From Pseudogemmobacter bohemicus (GTDB lineage: Bacteria > Pseudomonadota > Alphaproteobacteria > Rhodobacterales > Rhodobacteraceae): 39,874 nucleotides of DNA. The position numbers and the translations under genes were made by a program. The notes beneath the pieces were generated by a model. That model was not told the origin of the DNA and made no database searches. It saw only the letters and a list, made by a program, of their open reading frames with translations. The DNA is taken from positions 348,732 to 388,605 of the forward strand of contig NZ_QNHG01000002.1 in the NCBI RefSeq assembly GCF_003290025.1, in the 5' to 3' direction. Positions 24,581 through 31,773 of the stretch are shown piece by piece (the stretch's first letter is position 1; each line of letters begins with the position of its first letter).

Positions 24581-25354
24581 ATGTGGCAGGCAGAACGGCA
24601 TCAGCGGATCCGCGCGCTTCTGGGCACCTTTGGCCAGGTCGGCGTTGATCGTATCGTCACCGAGCTGGGCGTCTCGCGGGAGACGGTGCGGCGCGATCTG
24701 AAGGAGCTGGAGGATGCGGGCGTGCTGCGCCGCATCCATGGCGGCATCGTGCCGGTTCAGGCCGAGGGAGAGGCGCCCTATCCCGAGCGGACCGGCCAGA
24801 ACCTGCGCGAAAAGCGGGCCATCGCCGAGGCCTGTCTGCAATTTGTCAGCCCCGGGCAGACCCTGATCATTGATGCGGGCAGCACAACTGCATGCCTGTC
24901 GGAACATCTGGCCGGGCTCAGCGGTTTGCTGGTTTTCACAAATTCGGTCGAGGTTGCCGCCAATCTGAGCACGGAATCGTCGCGGGCGCGGCAGAATCGG
25001 GTCATTCTTCTGGGCGGCGATTTCATCAGCGAGCCGCCATCGACCCATGGCATGACGACGCTGGCGGCCATCGCCTCACTCCGTGCCGATCTGGCTTTCT
25101 CTTCGCCCTATGGGCTGACGGCGGCGGATGGCGCCACCAGCATGGTGCTGGAAGAGGCCGGGATCGCGCGGGCAATCTATGCCAGCGCGGCGCGCAGGAT
25201 CCTGCTGGCCGATGGGTCGAAACTGGGCCGCCGGGGGCGTATCTCCTATGCAAAGGCGAGTGAGCCGGACCATATCGTGATGGATGCCGGAGCCGCGCAA
25301 AGCCCGCATTTCGCCGAACTGCGGAAACTGGTCGGTAACCGCATCCTTTGCTAG
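24581..25354 (+). CDS. DeoR-family transcriptional regulator
   Basis: A 257-residue repressor. The N-terminal helix-turn-helix has the family signature VDRIVTELGVSRETVRRDLK and LRRIHGGIVPV. The sensor domain (about 75-250) is the DeoRC sugar-phosphate fold with IDAGSTTACLSEHL and, later, ASAARRILLADGSKLGR. Members respond to phosphorylated sugars or polyols. It follows the phosphatase gene by 9 bases with a GGAAGG ribosome site, and probably controls the divergent importer. Effector unknown. Confidence 0.92.
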   Translation: MWQAERHQRIRALLGTFGQVGVDRIVTELGVSRETVRRDLKELEDAGVLRRIHGGIVPVQAEGEAPYPERTGQNLREKRAIAEACLQFVSPGQTLIIDAGSTTACLSEHLAGLSGLLVFTNSVEVAANLSTESSRARQNRVILLGGDFISEPPSTHGMTTLAAIASLRADLAFSSPYGLTAADGATSMVLEEAGIARAIYASAARRILLADGSKLGRRGRISYAKASEPDHIVMDAGAAQSPHFAELRKLVGNRILC

Positions 25355-25421
25355 CCGGCTGCGGAGCGGGACGCAGATCCGGAGGGCGCGCGTATCGCGG
25401 CGCCGGAACGGGTGGGATTGT

Positions 25422-26471
25422 TCACAACCCCGCCGCCCTGGTGAGGTTGACCCTGAACCTGTCGCGTCTGCGCTGATAGCGTCGGGTCATTTCTGCGCTT
25501 GCATGGCCGAGTTGTTTCTGGACATGGCGCTCATCGACTTCGGCCGATGAGGCGAGGCCGGCGCGGAGGCTGTGGCCGGAGAAGAGGGCAGGGCGGTCGC
25601 CCTCGGGCAGGTCGCCGCGCAGCCCTGCCGCCCGGGCGGCGCGTTTGACCAGTCTGGCCACCTCGCGGTCATTGAGGCGGAGCGGCCCTGGTTCCTTCCC
25701 GCCGCCGGTGATGCGGCGAAACAGCGGCCCCTGGCTGATGCGCGCGAATCTCAGCCAAAGCTCCAGCGCGTCGAGCGGGCAGGTGGCGGGCGAGGAGCCG
25801 CGTCCGATCTCGACCTCGCGCCAGCCGGTTTTGCCGCGAAGCGTGACCAGCAGCCCGCCCGGCAGCAGTTCGATCCAGCCGCGCCCGTCCTCTGTCTGGT
25901 CGCGGCCCGCATCGAGGCCGGTGATCTCCGAGCGCCTGAGGCCCCCGGCAAAGCCGATCAGCAACATGGCGCGGTCGCGCAACCCGCGCAGGGTGCTGCG
26001 GTCGCAGGTCTCCAGCATGGCCATGAGATCCCCGGGCAGGATCGCCTCCTTCTGCCTGGGCGGGGCGGCATGGCTGTTGCGGATCCCTGCGAGGACGGTG
26101 GCGATATGGCGGTCGCGCCGGTCCAGCGTCAGGCCGCGTTGGGTATAGGCCCAGGTCAGCGCCGAGAGCCGGCGCTCGATGGTCGGGACCGCGTTCTTGC
26201 GCCCCCCGATCGACGTCGCGCCGGACGCACAGGCGGTGATGTAAAGCCCGACGATCTGCGGGTCCGGCTGGATCGGGTCAAGGCCCTCACGGCGGCACCA
26301 GCCTGAGAAATGTGTCCAGTCTGCCGCATAGGCTTTGCGGGTATTGGCCGCACTCGCCGCCTCGGCATAGGTCCGCGCCCGCTCAGCGAGATCCCGCAGG
26401 GCAGGCGGCTGATGACCCGCGGCCGCAGGGGAGGGGGCTGCGGCGTCCTGACCGGGAGCCTTATCTGTCAT
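25422..26471 (-). CDS. Tyrosine recombinase/site-specific integrase
   Basis: A 349-residue tyrosine recombinase. The N-terminal SAM-like domain (RTYAEAASAANTRKAYAADW, about 33-52) is followed by the catalytic domain. Visible catalytic residues are Arg in GGLRRSEITG, the HSLRAG box (His/Arg) and LGHASAEMTRRYQRRRD with the nucleophile Tyr. A strong ribosome site (GGAGGAG) precedes the ATG. It is not next to a tRNA, so it may resolve replicon multimers or be a leftover from an integrated element. Confidence 0.88.
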   Translation of the reverse strand: MTDKAPGQDAAAPSPAAAGHQPPALRDLAERARTYAEAASAANTRKAYAADWTHFSGWCRREGLDPIQPDPQIVGLYITACASGATSIGGRKNAVPTIERRLSALTWAYTQRGLTLDRRDRHIATVLAGIRNSHAAPPRQKEAILPGDLMAMLETCDRSTLRGLRDRAMLLIGFAGGLRRSEITGLDAGRDQTEDGRGWIELLPGGLLVTLRGKTGWREVEIGRGSSPATCPLDALELWLRFARISQGPLFRRITGGGKEPGPLRLNDREVARLVKRAARAAGLRGDLPEGDRPALFSGHSLRAGLASSAEVDERHVQKQLGHASAEMTRRYQRRRDRFRVNLTRAAGL

Positions 26472-26657
26472 GGGGTGCTCCTCCGGGTGGATGCGCGGAT
26501 ATGGGCAGGCTGTTCAGCGATACGGACAGGGCAATCGCAGGGATCCGGTCAGAGCCATGCCCCGGGCAGTTTTGCCGGGATGCTTCGATTATGCTCCGGG
26601 CTGGTTTCACGGTTTCTGTGCGCATATCTCTGTAAAATCTCATAATACCGATCAACT

Positions 26658-27712
26658 GGGCGTTGTTGCGCAACTCATGGGTGATGCATGATGTCTCCTT
26701 TCCCGGTTGGTGTCACGCCACGCGGACGATCTCAGCGGTGCCGAGCGCATTGAAGCGGTTGATGAGGGCGATGCGGATCTGGATATCGGCGGTCTGACGG
26801 TCCGGGTCTCTCGCTGCGATGCGATCACCGAAGGCTTTGAGGCACCGCATTTTCGCCTCGATACGACTTCTGACATGGTATCCGGTCCATCGCTTCCAGA
26901 ACGCCCTGCCATAGTGCCGGGTGGCGCGAAGTGTTTCGTTTCGGGTGATTGCCGCCGGGCAGTCCTCTTTCCACGGCCGACCGTTTTTGCGGATCGGGAT
27001 GATCGGCGAGGCCTGACGGTCGATAATGGCGGCGTGGCAGCGGCGCGTGTCATACGCGCCATCGGCGGTCACGGTGCCGATCTCTTCGCCCTCGGGGATC
27101 TGGTTGAGCAGTTCCGGCAAGACAGGACTGTCACCATCGCTGCCGGGAGTGAATTCCACGGCGCGGATGTCAGATGTGGCGGCAGCCATGGTCAGATGCA
27201 CCTTGCGCCATTGACGACGACCCTGAACACCGTGCTTGCGCGCCTGCCACTCTCCATCGCCGGGAAACTTGATGCCGGTGCTGTCAACCAGCAGGTTCAG
27301 GGGGCCATCGGCGCGCCGATACGGGATCTGGACGGCGAGCGTCTTCTGCCGACGGCACAGGGTCGTGTAGTCCGGCACCGCCCAGTTCAGGCCCGCCAAC
27401 TTCAGCAAACTGGCCACCATCCCGGTCGTTTGCCAGAGCGGCAGCTTGAACAGGACCTTGATGGTCAGACAGAATTGGATCGCCGCGTCCGAGAACAACG
27501 CGGGGCGACCGGGGCTGCGGTCATGCGGCGCGAGCCAGGTCATCTCCTTGTCCAGCCAAATCAGTAGCGACCCGCGCTTGCGAAGCGAAGCAGTGTAGCT
27601 GAACCAGTGCGTCGTGCGGTAGCGGGCGGATGCAGGATTGCTCATGCATCACGTCTAACCGCATGCTTTCGTAATGGGAATCCTTCGCAAGATGAGTTCT
27701 GCAACAACATCC
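26658..27712 (-). mobile_element. IS5-family insertion sequence, 1,055 bp
   Basis: The ends are 21-base inverted repeats with four mismatches: GG(GC/AT)GTTGTTGC then (GC/AG)AACTCAT, left at 26658-26678 and right at 27692-27712. One transposase gene fills the inside, and both ends share the subterminal TGATGCATGA. I find no direct repeat at the flanks (left CGATCAACT, right GATAATTCA), so the original target duplication has been lost or the element has taken part in recombination. Confidence 0.8.
26713..27645 (-). CDS. IS5-family transposase (DDE)
   Basis: A 310-residue transposase of the IS903/IS5 group, apparently intact. DDE-type motifs: LLVDSTGIKFPGDGEW (first Asp), TADGAYDTRRCH (second Asp), and YHVRSRIEAKMRCLKAFG (Glu, Y-x2-R-x3-E-x6-K). 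It contains the N-terminal domain RYRTTHWFSYTASLRKRGSL and the DUF4096-like FKLPLWQTTGMVASLLKLAG region. Length agrees with full-size members. Confidence 0.93.
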   Translation of the reverse strand: MSNPASARYRTTHWFSYTASLRKRGSLLIWLDKEMTWLAPHDRSPGRPALFSDAAIQFCLTIKVLFKLPLWQTTGMVASLLKLAGLNWAVPDYTTLCRRQKTLAVQIPYRRADGPLNLLVDSTGIKFPGDGEWQARKHGVQGRRQWRKVHLTMAAATSDIRAVEFTPGSDGDSPVLPELLNQIPEGEEIGTVTADGAYDTRRCHAAIIDRQASPIIPIRKNGRPWKEDCPAAITRNETLRATRHYGRAFWKRWTGYHVRSRIEAKMRCLKAFGDRIAARDPDRQTADIQIRIALINRFNALGTAEIVRVA

Positions 27713-27736
27713 GATAATTCAACATTATCGGATGTT
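27706..27736. repeat. Perfect 13-base inverted repeat at the right end of the IS5 element
   Basis: AACATCCGATAAT (27706-27718) and ATTATCGGATGTT (27724-27736) are perfect inverted arms with a 5-base loop TCAAC. The left arm contains the last 7 bases of the IS end; the right arm ends with the same 7 bases, GGATGTT. Confidence 0.8.
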
Positions 27737-27783
27737 ATCTGAAAATGACAAGTGCGGCGGATAATTGAAGTTTATATGGCAAG

Positions 27784-28864
27784 AAACGCCGATACTTGCT
27801 AGCGTTCCGGGATGTCCCGTGCCGTGAAACCTCGTCCGACAGCCCCGAATCTTCCGGCTCTTCCGCGATGGGTTCGGCAGGGCGTGGGTCGCGATGATTT
27901 TGAAACGGCACTGTTTTCTGCCGGTGCGGCGCTCGCGGCGCTGGATCCGATTGCCCGGTCCGGGGATCCGGTCGGCCTTCTCTGGCGCAAGCGGCTTGCG
28001 CTTACGGCTGCCGCAGCGATTTCTCAGCTTGAGGGGCGTCGGGAAGGCGAGGCGCAACTGCGTGATGGTTTCGCGCTGCGCAAACCCGGCGATGATCCCG
28101 GCCCCGCCGGGCGGATGCTGCTTGGCTGGCGCGGGCTTGGCGAGGCGCGGGCGCTGAGGTCCGAGGACTGGCCCGCGCGGCTGCCCGCTTTCTTCGATCT
28201 GCCGCCCGGACCGGCTTCAGAGATCTTGCGCGATCTCGGCGCGCGGTTTGTCGGGCGCACCCCGCCCTTGCGGTTTGCGGCGGAGGCGGCGCGGGACGTG
28301 CTTGCCCTTGGTCAGATCTGTCGCGGCCTTGCTCTCTGGCTGGCTGATGCCCTTTTGGCCCGGGCGCTTGGCTGGGATCGGCCGGTGCCGTTGCTTGCGG
28401 CGCATCTTCCGCGCGCGGCGTTCCGGCTGGAGGGCGAGGCCTGGCTTGCGGCATGCGCCGTTGCCTGGGGCAGGGGGGCGGTTGCAGCGTTCGATCTGCA
28501 TGCCGATCTGGCGCGCCGCGCCGATGCCTTGCGGGCGGCAAATCTGCGGCGGCCGGGAAAGGCACGGCCGCCATCATCACCGCACTCCTGACCGAGGATG
28601 CGCTGGCGGCCCAGGCGGGGGCAGAGGCCAGTGATCGCGCCGCGCGGCGGTTGTTTGATCGTCTGACCTCGCTCGGGCTGGTGCGCGAACTGACCGGGCG
28701 GGCGACCTTCCGGCTGTATGGGCTGTGAAAATGGCGCAACGATCATCCGAGCCGCTGGACACCGAACTCGCCGAGCTGCCGCAAGCCCTGCGCTGGCGGG
28801 AATGGATGGCGCGGGTCGAGGCGGTGCTCTTCGCATCCTCCGAGCCGGTCGGACGGGATATGCT
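27784..28864 (+). repeat. Inverted duplication, copy 2
   Basis: Nearly identical to the reverse complement of 4086-5167 (see there). It starts 71 bases after the IS5 element and stops inside scpB, where unrelated sequence begins at about 28865. Confidence 0.9.
27812..28728 (+). pseudogene. DUF1403 second copy, one-base deletion
   Basis: This copy equals the 305-residue DUF1403 gene at 4222 except for a few substitutions and one missing A: GGGAAAGGCACGG here versus GGGAAAGGACACGG there, at about 28561. The deletion shifts the frame, ending the protein at 28591 with a foreign tail (KARPPSSPHS). The original C-terminal winged-helix-like part continues in another frame to the TGA at 28728. The product would be about 260 residues without the DNA-binding tail. 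Confidence 0.88.
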
Positions 28865-28913
28865 CAGTCGGTGGCGTTTAGGGCGGAAGAGCGCGGCAGC
28901 CAGCGGCCTTTGA
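28725..28913 (+). pseudogene. scpB fragment, first ~46 codons
   Basis: The start of scpB (after a changed N-terminus) matches the intact copy from SAEPLDTELAELPQALRWRE through ASSEPVGRDxL; the frame then enters unrelated sequence (SRWRLGRKSAAASGL) and stops. The overlap with the DUF1403 stop (GTGA) is retained. The second winged-helix is missing, so it cannot function as ScpB. Confidence 0.85.
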
Positions 28914-29669
28914 TCAATGTGCTATGTCGCGCCAGGGTTCGGAGTGCCGGAACGATCACGCGCTCAGATAGGACGGGAAGTTCAGACGGCCCGGAATTGG
29001 AAACAGGCCGATTGCCGGATTTCTACTGGCGCCACCGTTAAGCGAGCGCCGGGCCCGGAAGTCTATCTGATTAGTGCCGGGATGCCGCAATAAGTGGCTA
29101 TGACATAAGAGCAGCCGGGATACTGGATGAGTTCGGGATCACCCAGATGATCCGTAAAGGGCGGGTTGCCAGGGACAATGCGTGCTCCTCCAAACTTTCC
29201 CGGCTTTGGTGGGATGTCGCTCTATCCGAAGAGGCTGGAGGTGGGGAAGTTCATCTGGAAGGGCGCGCCAGAGTGGCTCGGCCGTTCCGGTTTCCGCAGC
29301 GCAGCCGAGAAGACAGAGCCGGGAACTGGAATCATTCTGCCAGGTGCGGATCACGAGCGAGTAAGGGATTGATTGCCTGCGCTTCCGCAGCAGGGCTGAC
29401 GCACAAATACAGACCGCAGACGTGAGTGTATCTCTTCTGCGTCCACATGGCGCTAACCAGCGACATGTGTTTCTCACATGTGAAACGATCCGGCCGGAAT
29501 GAGAGGCTAAATTGCATCCCGGGCGATACAACATATGTCCGTTAAACCTACAGTTGATCGTGGAAATCCTGGCAGTGAGATCCGATAAGCCTCGTTGTCA
29601 ATACCGGCAAAGGGGTAAGCGAATTCCCCTGGTCCGGATGCCAGAGCCAACTCATGCAGGGAGGAACAA
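28914..29669. other. Intergenic region, no supported gene
   Basis: About 755 bases between the scpB fragment and the small LuxR-type gene. Frames on both strands are short and give no recognisable protein; one plus-strand stretch near 29128-29163 (EFGITQMIRKGRVA) resembles transposase text but is too short to assign. Confidence 0.35.
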
Positions 29670-29927
29670 GTGTTCAATTCTGAAGCGATCAGCCAGCAGA
29701 TTACGAATAAAGCGGATGCCATCCATTTCTCTCCGAGAGAATCGGAGGTTCTGCCCTTGCTTATGCAGGGACACAGCAGCAAAGAAATCGCGCGTGACCT
29801 CAACATCAGTCCGCGGACGGTTGACATCTATCGCGCCTCAATTCTCGCAAAAATGCGGATACGCAAGACCAGTCAACTTTTTTTGGCTGTCCATAAAATT
29901 ATGCCTCAACTTGCCAATTCAATATGA
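29670..29927 (+). CDS. Stand-alone LuxR-type DNA-binding protein
   Basis: An 85-residue protein consisting almost only of a LuxR/GerE helix-turn-helix (about 20-80): FSPRESEVLPLLMQGHSSKE, IARDLNISPRTVDIYRASIL, AKMRIRKTSQLFL. It has no receiver or ligand-binding domain. The start is GTG with AGGGAGGA 5 bases upstream. A good terminator follows. The DNA-binding residues are very close to the C-terminus of the 290-residue regulator at 37043. It may act as a small activator, or as a competitor for the same sites; no experiment supports either. Confidence 0.82.
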   Translation: MFNSEAISQQITNKADAIHFSPRESEVLPLLMQGHSSKEIARDLNISPRTVDIYRASILAKMRIRKTSQLFLAVHKIMPQLANSI

Positions 29928-29944
29928 GTGTATAAACCGAGACA

Positions 29945-29982
29945 GAAAGGTCCGACGTAAAGACGGACCTTCTGCATTTTTT
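29945..29982 (+). terminator. Rho-independent terminator of the small LuxR-type gene
   Basis: AAGGTCCG (29947-29954) and CGGACCTT (29964-29971) pair perfectly around a 9-base loop, and ATTTTTT follows. It ends the small LuxR-type transcript. Confidence 0.8.
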
Positions 29983-30107
29983 CACGGGCGTGCGCGAACA
30001 GTGCTTCGGTCTGGCATTCTGTGCCGAATGTAAAGCACAATGCTATAATATCAGCGCGACCTCTGAAACACGTCAGACAGGTGCAATCCGCGTGTCCTGA
30101 GCCCAGG

Positions 30108-30392
30108 TCATGGGTGACAATGGCGGTGCCAGAGCCTGATGCAGGCGATGCCTGCGAAGCCGGGGAAACTGTCTGCGGCTTTGTCGCAGCGGCTTGCCGG
30201 CCAGCGGCTGCTCTTCAACATGTTGAGGCAGTGCTCGACCAATTCGCGCAGGGTGTAGATGGTCATGCCTACAGCCTTCTGCCCTTCTCGGTTCTTTCGC
30301 ATCGGGCGTTGCGGCTCTCGATTTTTTCCATAACTTTATCAGAGCCATAGCCCCTGTCCGCCACGAGAACGGCTGGCTGTGGCAGGTTGTCC
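30108..30392 (-). pseudogene. C-terminal fragment of an IS5-family transposase (interrupted)
   Basis: Reading on the minus strand from the edge of the IS66 relic: LPQPAVLVADRGYGSDKVME, then TLRELVEHCLNMLKSSRWPA, CDKAADSFPGFAGIACIRLW. These match the end of IS5-family transposases (DRGYDSD, RN-VERCFNKLK--RR-ATRYDK, F-GF--I--IRLW). The missing N-terminal part reappears beyond the IS66 relic at 31501-31675. It has many altered residues, for example Cys for Tyr in 'ATRYDK', so it is decayed. Confidence 0.75.
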
Positions 30393-30476
30393 GTAATCGT
30401 TTCCTGGCTCCCAGCTTCCGGCTCTCATCGTGATGGGTTCTTTGGATCCTGGTGCTTGTTGGAATGGATTTTCTCC

Positions 30477-30887
30477 ATGGAGACTACATTGGAGGTTCTC
30501 CCGTTTGGCGGTCGTGGCCGTCGGAACCGGAAGTGGCCTGATGAGGTGAAGGCCCGGATCGTGGCGGCGACGCTGACGCCGGGTATCACGGTGCATGCCG
30601 TGGCGCGGCATCATGGTGTTCCGGCGAACCCCGTTTTTGCCTGGCGCACACGGGCTTTTGCCTGGCGCACACGGGCGCGGAAAGGGCGGCTGGTGCTGCC
30701 AGCGCCGGAGGGTCCGGTGGAATTTGCCTCGTTGATGATTGGCCCCGTTGGTGATGGACCGCGTTGTGCCGTGGGCGCTGTGGAGCGGCCCGAGATCATC
30801 GCGGGCGCGGTGGCGATCCGTTTGGAAACCGGAGCCTCGGCGGAGCGGATTGCGTCGGTCGTGCGCGCCCTGGCTGCCAGCCCATGA
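30477..30887 (+). CDS. tnpA: IS66 TnpA (accessory protein), with internal tandem duplication
   Basis: A 136-residue IS66 accessory protein: METTLEVLPFGGRGRRNRK, WPDEVKARIVAATLTPGITV, then HAVARHHGVPAN and the RKGRLVLPAP motif. A 7-residue sequence, FAWRTRA, occurs twice in a row because of a 21-base tandem duplication, which is not expected in the family. It overlaps tnpB by 4 bases (ATGA). The gene is open but the rest of the element is dead. Confidence 0.75.
   Translation: METTLEVLPFGGRGRRNRKWPDEVKARIVAATLTPGITVHAVARHHGVPANPVFAWRTRAFAWRTRARKGRLVLPAPEGPVEFASLMIGPVGDGPRCAVGAVERPEIIAGAVAIRLETGASAERIASVVRALAASP
30635..30676 (+). repeat. Tandem 21-base duplication in tnpA
   Basis: The unit TTTTGCCTGGCGCACACGGG plus C occurs twice in direct succession, keeping the reading frame. 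Confidence 0.95.
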
Positions 30888-31093
30888 TGTTCCCCTTGAA
30901 CCAGGTGCGGATCATGGTCGCGACGAAGCCGGTCGACTTCCGGAAGGGGCATGACGGCCTGGCTGCACTGGTGTCGTCGGTGCGGCGCAAGGAACCGTTC
31001 ACGGGCACCGGGCACGGGCACGGTGTTTGTGTTCCGCTCGCGCCGGGCTGACAGGCTGAAGCTGCTTTAGTGGGATGGCACGGGTCTGGTGAT
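30884..31093 (+). pseudogene. IS66 TnpB, frameshifted
   Basis: Begins as a normal TnpB: MMFPLNQVRIMVATKPVDFR then KGHDGLAALVSSVRRKEPFTG. After 'FTGT' a 13-base insertion made of repeated CGGGCA units breaks the frame; the original frame continues as VFVFRSRRADRLKLL with a TAG where Tyr or Trp is expected, then WDGTGLVMA. The rest of TnpB is deleted. Confidence 0.75.
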
Positions 31094-31465
31094 GGCCTGC
31101 AGCAACTGGAGGAGGCGCAGCGCGCGGCGGTTCAGGCGTTGCTGGAAGATGTGGCGGCCCTCAAGGATATCACCAGACGCCAGGAACATCTGATCGCCGA
31201 GCTGAACCATGCGCAGCATGGCAAGCGGTCGGAAAAGCTGACCGAGGCTGAGCGGCAGCTGGCGTTCGAGGACTTGTCCATCGCGCTGGCTGAGGTGGAA
31301 GCTGAGAAGGAAGAGCGGGCCGCCCAGGCGGGTGACGGAGCAACAAGGCCTGCCCCCAACGGCATAGAGCCCTTCGCCTGTCTCAAGGCCACCCTCACTG
31401 CGATCGCCAAAGGCCATCCGCAAAGCGACATCGACGATCCCCTGCCATGGAACGTCAAGCCGTAA
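31094..31465 (+). pseudogene. IS66 TnpC with central catalytic part deleted
   Basis: The frame reads EEAQRAAVQALLEDVAALKD and ITRRQEHLIAELNHAQHGKR (the N-terminal coiled coil of IS66 transposases), through SIALAEVEAEKEERAAQAG. It then jumps to the C-terminal segment GIEPFACLKATLTAIAKGHP, QSDIDDPLPWNVKP. The DDE catalytic core (about 300 residues) is missing. Confidence 0.8.
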
Positions 31466-31500
31466 AGCTAAGCCGCCAGTCGGGGCCAGCGAACGCTTAC

Positions 31501-31675
31501 GATTTTTCGCCATCACCAGATCATAGCCGGTGTGGTCGGAATCCCGCCCCGGGATGTTCCCGGTCCCCATCGGGAGGCCTGCGCCGTTGACGCGGAAGTA
31601 TCCTGGTCGGGAACCCACCTCTTGAACGGCCAGGAGCCTCTTGTCAGCCGCCCCCCTTTTTTTCGCCCGCCGCAT
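31501..31675 (-). pseudogene. Upstream fragment of the same IS5-family transposase
   Basis: Minus strand: YFRVNGAGLPMGTGNIPGRD then SDHTGYDLVMA, where intact members have 'IHLRVNGAGLPM-T-ITPGQ-SD--G-DLVMADNLP'. The next residues, LPQPAVLVADRGY, lie beyond the IS66 relic at 30392, so the two fragments were one gene. The short stretch 31676-31773 shows nothing further. Confidence 0.7.
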
Positions 31676-31773
31676 GATGATGGGCGCGGATCACCTTCAC
31701 AGGTCTCGCCCGAACCGGCGGCGCTTGGCCGACCACCGGCCCTGGCCGGAAAACCGGGCCTGTCGCTTTCCGC

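Larger units (their letters stand above)
30393..31500 (+). mobile_element. IS66-family relic, about 1.1 kb
   Basis: The ends are imperfect inverted repeats: left GTAATCGTTTCCTGGCTCC and right (reverse) GTAAGCGTTCGCTGGCCCC, similar to IS66-type ends. Inside are tnpA, a broken tnpB and a shortened tnpC, in that order. A full element is about 2.5 kb, so more than half is missing. It sits inside an older IS5-family transposase gene. I find no 8-base target duplication. Confidence 0.75.

Noticed and set aside
26461-26673. 70-codon minus-strand frame upstream of the integrase
   Set aside because: It spans the IS5 end and the integrase start and has no motif; a chance frame.
27291-27306. GCTGTCAAC inside the IS5 transposase, considered as a parS half-site
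   Set aside because: The left half (GTTNNNN) is missing, and it lies in coding sequence.
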